A stretch of 64,000 nt of DNA from Consotaella salsifontis. GTDB lineage: Bacteria > Pseudomonadota > Alphaproteobacteria > Rhizobiales > Rhizobiaceae. The stretch spans positions 62,001 through 126,000 of the forward strand of contig NZ_FUXL01000007.1 of assembly GCF_900167365.1 (NCBI RefSeq), in the 5' to 3' direction. The notes beneath the pieces were generated by a model that had not been told where the DNA came from, did not search any database, and saw only the letters and a program-made list of their open reading frames with translations. Every line of letters starts with the position of its first letter. Position 1 is the stretch's first letter. Below are positions 44,432-51,583 of this stretch, piece after piece. The translations under genes were made by a program, and so were the position numbers.

Positions 44432-44693
44432 GACCGCTGGTCCGCTCTTCGTTCGGCTCGAGCATGATCTCCTTGAGCGCCCCCTCCCCATTCTGGTCGC
44501 CGCCATGGCCGCCATGCCGCCCGTGCATCAAGCCGTGCATGGCAAAGCAGAGCAACAGCGGCAGATAGGCCAGAAGCGCACCGCCCCGGCTCGCGTCCCA
44601 GGCAAGAAGCCCGAAAGCCGCGACCACGGCAGCGCCGGTCAAGGCGCTCGTCCGAGGCTTGTTTCTTACGTAACCGACGATACCGTCCAACAT
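44418..44693 (-). CDS. DUF2933-type small membrane protein with His/Gly-rich motif
   Basis: The 91-residue protein has two hydrophobic segments (TSALTGAAVVAAFGLLAW and GGALLAYLPLLLCFAMHGL) followed by MHGRHGGHGG and a His-containing C-terminal GHGHD. This is the pattern of DUF2933 proteins, which from general knowledge often sit in copper and other heavy-metal resistance clusters. It is co-directional and overlapping with the DsbE-like gene, and divergent from the response regulator. Confidence 0.7.
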   Translation of the reverse strand: MLDGIVGYVRNKPRTSALTGAAVVAAFGLLAWDASRGGALLAYLPLLLCFAMHGLMHGRHGGHGGDQNGEGALKEIMLEPNEERTSGHGHD

Positions 44694-44846
44694 CCAGCGA
44701 CCTTCCCAAGTCTTTGTTCAAGGCAGCGGATACGCCGCCGCCATTGCGAAGCCGGCACAAGATGACGCGCGACGCTCTCTCAAGTTTGACGACCGCGAGG
44801 GATTTGGTGACAGTTCTTGGCAGGGATGGCTTCTGGCAAACTCCGT

Positions 44847-44871
44847 CACACTTTTTTCGGTCGTTGCGACA
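44847..44871 (+). promoter_or_regulatory. Candidate response-regulator site upstream of the two-component genes
   Basis: CACACTTTTTTCGGTCG followed by TTGCGACA lies 25-49 bases before the response-regulator start. A close relative, CACACTTTTCGGCCGG followed by CGTGACA, occurs upstream of the small exported protein gene at 47126. Shared spacing and sequence suggest a common binding site, probably for the OmpR-type regulator encoded next to it. Confidence 0.4.
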
Positions 44872-44895
44872 CGCCGCGACTGTATAGTCCGCGCC

Positions 44896-45645
44896 ATGGA
44901 AGCCTCGCCTCACGTCCTGATCGTCGACGACCATCGCGATATCCGCGATCTCGTCGGCAAGTTCCTCTCCAAGCACGGCCTGCGCATCACGCAGGCCGCC
45001 AACGGCACGGAGATGTGGCAGGCGCTCTCCAATCACCGGATCGATCTCATCGTTCTGGATTTGATGCTGCCCGGCGAGGACGGGCTCAGCCTTTGCCGGC
45101 GGCTGCGGGCCGAGGGGGCGACGACGCCGGTGATCATGCTGACCGCCATGGGCGAAGAGACAGACCGCGTCGTCGGCCTGGAAATGGGCGCCGACGACTA
45201 CATGGCCAAGCCCTTCTCCTCGCGCGAGCTCCTGGCGCGCATCAAGGCCGTGCTGCGCCGAACGCAGATGAACGCGGCGGCCGCTGCGGTGGTCCCGACA
45301 GTCGGGGACGAGCGGGCCATTGCCCGTTTCACCGGATGGACGCTGGACCTCGCGCGGCATGACCTGCATAGGGCGGATGGCGTTGTGCTGCCGCTCAGCA
45401 AGGGCGAATACACGCTGCTCGTCGCCTTCGTGGAGCGGCCGAAAAGGGTGCTCTCGCGCGATCAGCTCCTCGATCTCGCCCGAGGACGCTCGGCCATCCC
45501 CTTCGACCGCAGCATCGACACCCAGGTCAGCCGGCTGCGCCGGAAGTTGGAAGACGATCCCGCCAACCCGACATTGATCAAGACGGTGTGGGGCGATGGC
45601 TACATGTTCACTGCCGACGTCAGCTTCGATGACCATCAGAGCTAG
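44896..45645 (+). CDS. OmpR-family response regulator
   Basis: The 249-residue protein has a receiver domain with Asp11 and Asp12, phosphoacceptor Asp55 (LIVLDLMLPGEDG) and Lys105 (AKPF), then a winged-helix DNA-binding domain (SRDQLLDLARG, DTQVSRLRRKLEDDPANPTLIKTVWGDGYMF). It overlaps the sensor kinase gene by 17 bases and forms one operon with it. The neighbours suggest a role in periplasmic metal or envelope stress sensing. Confidence 0.92.
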   Translation: MEASPHVLIVDDHRDIRDLVGKFLSKHGLRITQAANGTEMWQALSNHRIDLIVLDLMLPGEDGLSLCRRLRAEGATTPVIMLTAMGEETDRVVGLEMGADDYMAKPFSSRELLARIKAVLRRTQMNAAAAAVVPTVGDERAIARFTGWTLDLARHDLHRADGVVLPLSKGEYTLLVAFVERPKRVLSRDQLLDLARGRSAIPFDRSIDTQVSRLRRKLEDDPANPTLIKTVWGDGYMFTADVSFDDHQS

Positions 45646-47002
45646 GCGCTGGCGGCTGCCCCTGCCGCGCAGCATGGCCGGGCAGACCATGCTGCTCCTC
45701 GTCGTCGGCCTGACGCTCACCCACGCCGTTAGCATGTTGTTCTATTCGCACGATCGCGACACGCTGCTGGCCGCGACCGGCGGGCGCGAATTCGCCCACC
45801 GCGCCGCCGTGGTCGTCGAGATGATCGCCGCCGTGCCGGCCGCGCAGCGGCCGCAGCTCGTCGAGGCGGCCAAGGCGACCGATCTCGACGTCTCGCTCTC
45901 GCCGCAGAACCCGCTGGTGCGCGAACACGAATCAGACTGGCGCGGCGCAATGATCCGCCAGCTTCTGGGCGAGGAACTCGGGCCGGAGCTCGCCAGCCGC
46001 ACCACCGTCCAGGTGTTCGATCCGGACCCCGAAGGCGGCTTCGGCCTTGCCAGCCTCGGCCCCACGGCGGCGGCCAATGTGCGGGCATCCATCGGCCTTG
46101 GCGACGGGTCCTACATCTCGGTGACTGGCGCATTGCCTGTCCATGGCATGCGTCCGTCCGGCGGCGCCCTCGCCTCCACGCTGGTGATGGCCGGTGCGGT
46201 TCTCGCGCTGTCCTTGGTCGCCGTACGGCGCATGACCGGGCCGCTCCGTCGGCTCGCGCTGGCCGCCGAACGGCTGGGCCGCGACGTCGCCGCGCCCCCG
46301 CTCGACGAAGGTGGCCCGGACGAGGTGCGGCGCGCCGCGATCGCCTTCAACGGAATGCAGGCGCGCCTGCGCCGCTTCGTCGAGGACCGCACGCAGATGC
46401 TCGCGGCCATCTCCCATGACCTGCGCACACCCATCACCCTGCTTCGCCTCAGGGCCGAGCTGATCGAGGACGAGGGGGAGCGTGGCAAGACGCTGGCGAC
46501 GCTCGACGAGATGGAGGAGATGATCCGCTCGACCCTGGCCTTCGCCCGGCAGGACGCCGAAGGCGAGCCAATGCAGCGCGTCGATCTCGGCGCGCTGATT
46601 CAAAGCCTGTGCGACGATCTCGCTGAGGTCGGAAGGCCGGTTTCCTGCGCCGAGCCCCCCTCGCTCGTGCTTTCATGCCGGCCCCAGGCGCTGCGCCGGG
46701 CGCTGGGGAACCTTATCGAGAACGCCGCAAGATACGGCCACAGGGCCGAGGTCGCGGTCGAGGAACACCCCGGCGCGGTTCTCATCCATGTGGATGACGA
46801 AGGCCCCGGAATTCCAGAAAACCGGATCGACGAGGTCTTCCGCCCCTTCTACCGGCTCGAGGGATCGCGCGCTCGCGAGAGCGGCGGCGTCGGGCTCGGC
46901 CTCAGCATCGTCGCCAGCGTCGCCTACGCCCATGGCGGCGACATCGCCCTGGCGAACCGCGATGGCGGTGGCCTTCGCGCGACCCTGCGGCTGCCGCGCT
47001 AG
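45629..47002 (+). CDS. Sensor histidine kinase (EnvZ/RstB type)
   Basis: The 457-residue kinase has two spans (about 20-38 and 178-199) enclosing a periplasmic domain of 140 residues with no recognised ligand motif. A HAMP linker, HisKA with His263 (AAISHDLRTPIT) and HATPase_c (NLIENAARYG, DDEGPGIP, GGVGLGLSIV) follow. The start at 45629 fits overlap with the regulator gene; the frame extends upstream to 45596. No cysteine or methionine cluster marks the sensor loop as a metal sensor, so the signal is open. Confidence 0.9.
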   Translation: MTIRARRWRLPLPRSMAGQTMLLLVVGLTLTHAVSMLFYSHDRDTLLAATGGREFAHRAAVVVEMIAAVPAAQRPQLVEAAKATDLDVSLSPQNPLVREHESDWRGAMIRQLLGEELGPELASRTTVQVFDPDPEGGFGLASLGPTAAANVRASIGLGDGSYISVTGALPVHGMRPSGGALASTLVMAGAVLALSLVAVRRMTGPLRRLALAAERLGRDVAAPPLDEGGPDEVRRAAIAFNGMQARLRRFVEDRTQMLAAISHDLRTPITLLRLRAELIEDEGERGKTLATLDEMEEMIRSTLAFARQDAEGEPMQRVDLGALIQSLCDDLAEVGRPVSCAEPPSLVLSCRPQALRRALGNLIENAARYGHRAEVAVEEHPGAVLIHVDDEGPGIPENRIDEVFRPFYRLEGSRARESGGVGLGLSIVASVAYAHGGDIALANRDGGGLRATLRLPR

Positions 47003-47053
47003 GGCAGGATGAGTTGAGCGTCGCTCATCGTCCCGATCTAGCTTCTTCTTTGC

Positions 47054-47098
47054 GCATGACCTTTTCCGAAAGCCGGTTCCCACTTTTCGGGATCATGC
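47054..47098. repeat. Imperfect palindromic intergenic repeat, rhizobial type
   Basis: The segment starts GCATGACC and ends GATCATGC, with CCGAAA and TTTTCGG forming the inner arms. Its sequence closely resembles a short palindromic repeat that I recall as scattered in intergenic regions of many Hyphomicrobiales genomes. It lies 51 bases after the kinase stop. It can form a hairpin, but no T-run follows. Confidence 0.6.
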
Positions 47099-47125
47099 TC
47101 CAAGCGCGCGCTCGTCACACACTGA

Positions 47126-47148
47126 CACACTTTTCGGCCGGCGTGACA
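47126..47148 (+). promoter_or_regulatory. Second copy of the candidate response-regulator motif
   Basis: CACACTTTTCGGCCGG followed by CGTGACA mirrors the motif at 44847 upstream of the response-regulator gene. Extra GTCACAC and TGACACAC words precede it (47114-47130). It lies 93 bases before the start of the small exported protein gene. Confidence 0.4.
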
Positions 47149-47240
47149 AAGCCCTGTTTCAGGGCCGCTGTCAGGTGGGGACTGTCAAAGGCAGGCGGCT
47201 TGGGCCGCAAAGCGCCGGGCACGCCCACAAGAGAGCCGAT

Positions 47241-47681
47241 ATGAAAAAGAGCAAAAGCCGGAATTTGCAGTCCAGGAGCCGCTGGCTGCTCGGCGCGGTC
47301 GGTGGCCTGGCCATCGCGTCAGCCGCGGTCTTCCTCGCCTATCCTTCCATGACCGCGACGGCGGCCGCCAACCCGCCGATCCCGAGCGGCGAAACCTTGT
47401 CATCCTGGGTCGAGAACGGTCGCGGCGGGCGTTATCTGCTGGAACTGATCGACGGCCAGGCGCCCTCCAGCGCCACCTCCGGCACTGTCTTGAGTGATGC
47501 GGACTGCGAGCCCGACGCCGACAGGATCAATCACTGCCACAACGAGATCAAGCTGGCGGACGGCCGAACGATCACCGTGATCAACAACCACCGCATGATG
47601 AACAATCGCTGCCTCGGCCCCGGCGACAAGCTGAAGATCGAGACCCTCGATTCCGGCTGGGTCGTGGGCAAACTGGTGTAG
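47241..47681 (+). CDS. Small exported protein of unknown function
   Basis: The 146-residue protein has a positively charged N-terminus, a hydrophobic segment (WLLGAVGGLAIASAAVFLAYP) and a mature domain of about 100 residues. I do not recognise the family. The mature part has the pattern DADCEPDADRINHCHNEI, then VINNHRMMNNRC, with three Cys, several His and a Met pair in a short span. This could be a metal or heme site, or a disulfide-linked fold. The start at 47241 gives a sensible signal or anchor; the longer frame to 47175 does not. Confidence 0.65.
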   Translation: MKKSKSRNLQSRSRWLLGAVGGLAIASAAVFLAYPSMTATAAANPPIPSGETLSSWVENGRGGRYLLELIDGQAPSSATSGTVLSDADCEPDADRINHCHNEIKLADGRTITVINNHRMMNNRCLGPGDKLKIETLDSGWVVGKLV

Positions 47682-47752
47682 CCCGCAAGCGTCTCGCATT
47701 CGCTCCCTTGCCCTCAGCCAAACTTCTTCAAGCCTCCATCGTGACCATCGAC

Positions 47753-48679
47753 ATGCCCGCACCCAAAGCCTCTCGCAGCTCGGCCCGCTTCCCCTCGCGT
47801 CTCGCCGGGCCGGCACTCGCCCTTGTCCTGCTTGCCTCCCCATCGCTCGGCTGGGCCGAGGATGGCGCGTCGGGCGCCGCCGTCTCCTCCCTTGCGACAA
47901 CCACGGACGGCGAGCTGTTGAAGGTCCAGGGCGGCGACCTCTACGCCAGTCGCGACCAAGGACGCAGTTGGATCGAGCTTGCCCTGCCGGCCGAGGCGAC
48001 AGGAAGGATCGACGAGGTCGCCGTCGCGGCCGGACCGGACGAAGCGCTCTATGCCAGCGGTCCCGACGTCGGGGTTTTCCAGTCGAAGGATGACGGCAAG
48101 AGCTGGACGAATGTCGGCGGCACCCTGCCGAGCCTCCATGTCACGGCGTTTGCCCCGCATGCCACGGAGGCGAGCACGCTCTATGCCTTCATCCCCGAGA
48201 AGGGCATCTATCGCAGCCGCGACGCCGGCGGCGAGTGGACGATGATGGCGCGAGGCCCCGCGCCGCGCGAAGGCGCGCTGCTCGACCAGATGGATGCGGT
48301 CGTCGACAATGTGCGTCAGTTTCTCCACACCGACATGGAAGGCAGCATGGAATCCGGCTGGCTCTACGCCGCCACCTCGGAGGGCCTGCGCGTGACCATG
48401 GATTGCTTCTGCCTGTGGCGGGAAACCGGCGAATTTCCCGGCACAGTCGAGGCTGTCGCCGCTGATCCCACGCACCCCGAAGACGTCTATGCCGCAGCCG
48501 GCGCGGAACTCTTCAAGAGCGCCGATGGCGGACGCACCTTCAGCACGGCTGCGGCGCCGGAGACCCCGGTGACGGCCATGACCGTTCAGGCCGGCGGCCT
48601 GGTCTATGCCGGCACCGAGGACGGCGCCGTTCTCGTCAGCCGCGACAAGGCGGCGGGTTGGACCCGCGCCGATGAGTAG
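47753..48679 (+). CDS. Exported BNR/YCF48-type beta-propeller protein
   Basis: The protein of about 308 residues has a signal peptide (LAGPALALVLLASPSLGWAED) and at least four Asp-box or BNR-type blades (LYASRDQGRSWIEL, VFQSKDDGKSWTNV, IYRSRDAGGEWTMM, LFKSADGGRTFSTA). The family resembles the F510_1955 group of putative exported propellers. A DCFCLW motif contributes two Cys. It overlaps the cytochrome c start by eight bases, so the pair is probably translated together. GTG at 47741 is an alternative start. No enzymatic motif is visible. Confidence 0.75.
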   Translation: MPAPKASRSSARFPSRLAGPALALVLLASPSLGWAEDGASGAAVSSLATTTDGELLKVQGGDLYASRDQGRSWIELALPAEATGRIDEVAVAAGPDEALYASGPDVGVFQSKDDGKSWTNVGGTLPSLHVTAFAPHATEASTLYAFIPEKGIYRSRDAGGEWTMMARGPAPREGALLDQMDAVVDNVRQFLHTDMEGSMESGWLYAATSEGLRVTMDCFCLWRETGEFPGTVEAVAADPTHPEDVYAAAGAELFKSADGGRTFSTAAAPETPVTAMTVQAGGLVYAGTEDGAVLVSRDKAAGWTRADE

Positions 48680-49145
48680 GCGTTGCCTCATCGTCCTTGC
48701 GGGCGTCCTGGCGACATCCGCCTCTACCGCTCAAGTGCCCTCCCCCCTCGATCCCGCCACGGTCGAAGCCGGCAGGGCGATCTATGGCGAAAACTGCGTC
48801 GCCTGCCATGGCGAGCGCGGGCAAGGCGCGGAGAACTGGCGGCAGCCGGACGAGAACGGCAACCTCCCGCCGCCACCGCACGACGCAAGCGGACACGCCT
48901 GGCGCCATCCGGACGCGGTGCTCTACCACATGGTGCTCGACGGTTGGCGTGATCCCTTCAACAAGATGGAGGATCTCACCATGCCCCCCTTCGAGGGTGT
49001 GCTGGAGCCCCGCGAAATCCGCGCGGTCCTCATCTACGTCAAGACCCTTTGGACGCCGGAGCAGCGCGCGGCCCAGGCCGAGGAAAGCCGCGACCGACCG
49101 TTTCCCGACGAAGCCCACACGCCAGTGGGACACGGGCGGCCCTGA
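48672..49145 (+). CDS. Periplasmic class I cytochrome c
   Basis: The 157-residue protein has a signal peptide (CLIVLAGVLATSASTAQV), a heme-binding CVACHG (Cys42, Cys45, His46) and a probable axial Met104 in DLTMPPFEG. The middle is rich in Pro and His (LPPPPHDASGHAWRH). It is the kind of small mono-heme protein often found in copper-resistance clusters, and could take part in periplasmic oxidation of a metal or thiol. The ATG at 48672 overlaps the stop of the propeller gene. Confidence 0.88.
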   Translation: MSRRCLIVLAGVLATSASTAQVPSPLDPATVEAGRAIYGENCVACHGERGQGAENWRQPDENGNLPPPPHDASGHAWRHPDAVLYHMVLDGWRDPFNKMEDLTMPPFEGVLEPREIRAVLIYVKTLWTPEQRAAQAEESRDRPFPDEAHTPVGHGRP

Positions 49146-49253
49146 CCAGGACCACGCCCCATCCATGATCGCCGCGAGCGCGGCGGTTCTCGAACGGCGC
49201 CCCGGGCACCAAGCCCGCGAGCCTTATAGCAGCAGAAAGACAGGAGTTTTCCC

Positions 49254-49697
49254 ATGAAAAGAGCGATCGCGGCTTCGGCATTGGCGGCACTCATGAGCCT
49301 CGGCGTGGCGAGCGCCTATGCGCAGCCAGCCGGCATGACGCAAAGCGAGCACGAGGCGCATCATCCCGATGGCGGTGCGGACCAACAGGCGAAGGGAACC
49401 GGCATGATGGGCCAGGGCATGATGTCCGGCTCGGGAATGATGGGCGCCGGCATGATGCAGGGAATGATGGGCCAAGGCGGCATGCGCGGCGGCGCCCACG
49501 GCATGATGGGACCGGGCATGACCAAAATGATGGTCATCATGATGGACACCGACGGCAACGGCACGCTGTCGCTCGACGAGGTGCAGGCGGTGCATGCCCG
49601 CATGTTCAAGGCCATGGACGCCAATGGCGACGGTCAGCTTTCCGCCGACGAGATGTCGTCATTCTGCTCCGGTGGCGCGGCCCAGAGCACCGATTGA
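49254..49697 (+). CDS. Exported Met-rich EF-hand protein
   Basis: The 147-residue protein has a signal peptide (AASALAALMSLGVASAYA) and a central region with repeated GMM and GM units (residues about 48-90, roughly one Met in three). Two EF-hand loops follow, DTDGNGTLSLDE and DANGDGQLSADE. Met-rich periplasmic segments are typical Cu(I)/Ag(I) ligands, and EF-hands bind Ca(II). The HEAHHPDGG segment near the N-terminus adds His. It is well placed as a periplasmic metal-binding protein of the surrounding island. GAAAGACAGGAG precedes the ATG. Confidence 0.82.
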   Translation: MKRAIAASALAALMSLGVASAYAQPAGMTQSEHEAHHPDGGADQQAKGTGMMGQGMMSGSGMMGAGMMQGMMGQGGMRGGAHGMMGPGMTKMMVIMMDTDGNGTLSLDEVQAVHARMFKAMDANGDGQLSADEMSSFCSGGAAQSTD

Positions 49698-49826
49698 GCG
49701 AGATTGGTCCGGATCAGGGCTTGCATCGTCGCGCAACAGGATATTTCCATCGGTGCCACTTGATGGATTCGCCTGCGTTCTGTGACAGCGTGCGAAACCG
49801 AGACCTTGATCCGAAAAAGGACCACC

Positions 49827-50759
49827 ATGACAAAGATGAGCCCCGTTCTAGCGATTCACGGCGGCGCGGGGGTCATCCTTCGCGCCTCCATGACGGCGGA
49901 TATGGAAGCCGCCTACCATGAGGGGCTCCGCACCGCGCTGCAGGCCGGCCATGCCGTGCTCTCGAAAGGCGGCAAGGCGCTGGACGCCGTGGTCGCGGCG
50001 GTCATGGCCTTGGAGGATGACCCGCTGTTCAACGCCGGGCGCGGCGCCGTCTTCAACGCCGAGGGCCGGCTGGAGATGGACGCGGCAATCATGGACGGAA
50101 GCGACCGCCGCGCCGGCGCGATCGCCGGTCTCTGCGGCCCGCGCAACCCGATCCTGGCGGCCAAAGCCGTGATGGAGAAGAGCGACCACGTCTTCTTCGC
50201 CGGCCCCGGCGCCGCTGCCTTCTGTCGCTCGGCGGGCCTTGTCATGGAAGACGAATCCTACTTCCGCACCGAGCGGCGATGGAAGTCGTTGCAGGACGAG
50301 CTGGAACGCCGCCGCACGGGGCAGGCGGACGATAACGACGAGGCCCGCAAGCACGGCACGGTGGGAGCCGTCGCCCTGGACAGTGCCGGCCATCTCGCCG
50401 CCGCCACCTCCACCGGCGGCATGACAGCCAAGGCCGAAGGACGCGTCGGCGACAGTCCGGTGATCGGGGCCGGCACATGGGCCGAGGATAATACCTGCGC
50501 CATCTCGGCGACCGGCCACGGCGAGATCTTCATCCGTCATGCCGTTGCGCACGAAATTTCGTCGCGGATGCGCTGGGGCGGCCAGTCGCTGAAGAAGGCG
50601 GCGGAGGGCATCATCGCCGAGATCGCGCCCCTCGGCGGCTCCGGTGGATTGATCGCTGTGGATGGCGAGGGCAATGTTTCGATGCCGTTCAACTGCTCAG
50701 GCATGTACCGGGGCGTCGTTCGTGGCGACGGAAGCCTGGAAACGGCGATATTCGCCTGA
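49827..50759 (+). CDS. Isoaspartyl peptidase / L-asparaginase, Ntn-hydrolase family
   Basis: The 310-residue precursor is of the IaaA type. It opens with VLAIHGGAGVI, has the substrate loop FNAGRGAVFN, and the autocleavage site is before Thr in ARKHGTVGAVALD, which makes that Thr the nucleophile. The STGGMTAKAEGRVGDSPVIGAGTWA stretch and the GHGE motif complete the active site. It would hydrolyse isoaspartyl dipeptides or asparagine. It is on the same strand as the metal genes but has no evident link to them. AAAAGGA precedes the ATG. Confidence 0.92.
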   Translation: MTKMSPVLAIHGGAGVILRASMTADMEAAYHEGLRTALQAGHAVLSKGGKALDAVVAAVMALEDDPLFNAGRGAVFNAEGRLEMDAAIMDGSDRRAGAIAGLCGPRNPILAAKAVMEKSDHVFFAGPGAAAFCRSAGLVMEDESYFRTERRWKSLQDELERRRTGQADDNDEARKHGTVGAVALDSAGHLAAATSTGGMTAKAEGRVGDSPVIGAGTWAEDNTCAISATGHGEIFIRHAVAHEISSRMRWGGQSLKKAAEGIIAEIAPLGGSGGLIAVDGEGNVSMPFNCSGMYRGVVRGDGSLETAIFA

Positions 50760-50864
50760 CATTCCATGATGCCGCCGACGCCCCCGCCTTCTCGGGAGCG
50801 CGTCGGCGACAACGCCTTTCCGGTCGCGCGAAACCAATTTCATCGCGCGGCCGTTCTATGCGCC

Positions 50865-51434
50865 ATGAGATATTTTCCTGCCTTCGCGGTCGCCGCCCTC
50901 GCCGTGGCCATTCCCCTCAGCGCCTGCTCCCAGACGGAGGAGAGGACGAGCGTCGTTGCCGCCGCCGAGGCGGCCCCGGCGCCTTCGCCCAAGCCCGCAT
51001 CGGCCAAGATCATCGGTCTTGAGGGGCTGGGCGATCTTCGGATCGGCGAGCCAGTTCCCAGAGGCAGCTCCTGGGCGGAGCGCGGGGCGCAGACCAGCGA
51101 CAAATGCCGGACGGTCAGTTCGCCCGCCTATCCTGGAGTCTATGCCATCGTGACGGATGGCAAGGTCCGCCGTATTTCCGTCGCCAAGAGCTCGGACGTG
51201 AAACTGGCAGAAGGGATTGGGGTCGGAGCGACCGAAAAAGAAGTGAGGCAGTGGTTCGGCGGATTCCGGGAGGAGCCGCATAACTACTGGTCCGCCCCAG
51301 CGAAATACCTCACCGCCCCGAACGCCAAGGACGGCAGTTCCGCGCTGCGTTTCGAGATCGGGACTGATGGCAAGGTCAGCCAGATCCACGTGGGTACGAT
51401 GCCGATCCTGGGCTATGTCGAAGGATGTGCTTGA
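50865..51434 (+). CDS. Putative lipoprotein of unknown function
   Basis: The 189-residue protein has a short signal with a lipobox (IPLSAC, Cys near residue 20) and then a low-complexity Ala/Pro linker. The mature domain begins around IIGLEGLGDLRIGEPVPRG and has C-T-V-like and EGC termini, so it may hold a disulfide. I do not recognise a family. The start at 50865 is chosen because it puts the signal at the N-terminus; no strong ribosome site is seen. Confidence 0.6.
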   Translation: MRYFPAFAVAALAVAIPLSACSQTEERTSVVAAAEAAPAPSPKPASAKIIGLEGLGDLRIGEPVPRGSSWAERGAQTSDKCRTVSSPAYPGVYAIVTDGKVRRISVAKSSDVKLAEGIGVGATEKEVRQWFGGFREEPHNYWSAPAKYLTAPNAKDGSSALRFEIGTDGKVSQIHVGTMPILGYVEGCA

Positions 51435-51486
51435 GATTTCTTCGACGCATCAAGCTGATGCCGACCCTGTCGAGGCCTTGAATTGC

Positions 51487-51524
51487 CAACGGGGCGCCTC
51501 AATCGAGGCGCCCCGTTGTTTTCT
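51487..51524 (+). terminator. Rho-independent terminator between convergent genes
   Basis: A perfect 14-bp stem (CAACGGGGCGCCTC, loop AATC, 51505-51518) is followed by TTTTCT. It ends transcription of the lipoprotein gene before the convergent fdhF. The opposite-strand tail is not T-rich, so it mainly serves the plus strand. Confidence 0.9.
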
Positions 51525-51583
51525 CTTCCGCATCGCGCGCCTCGTCGGGCCGCCGCATCGGCAGCCCGCAAGGCTTGCCCTCG

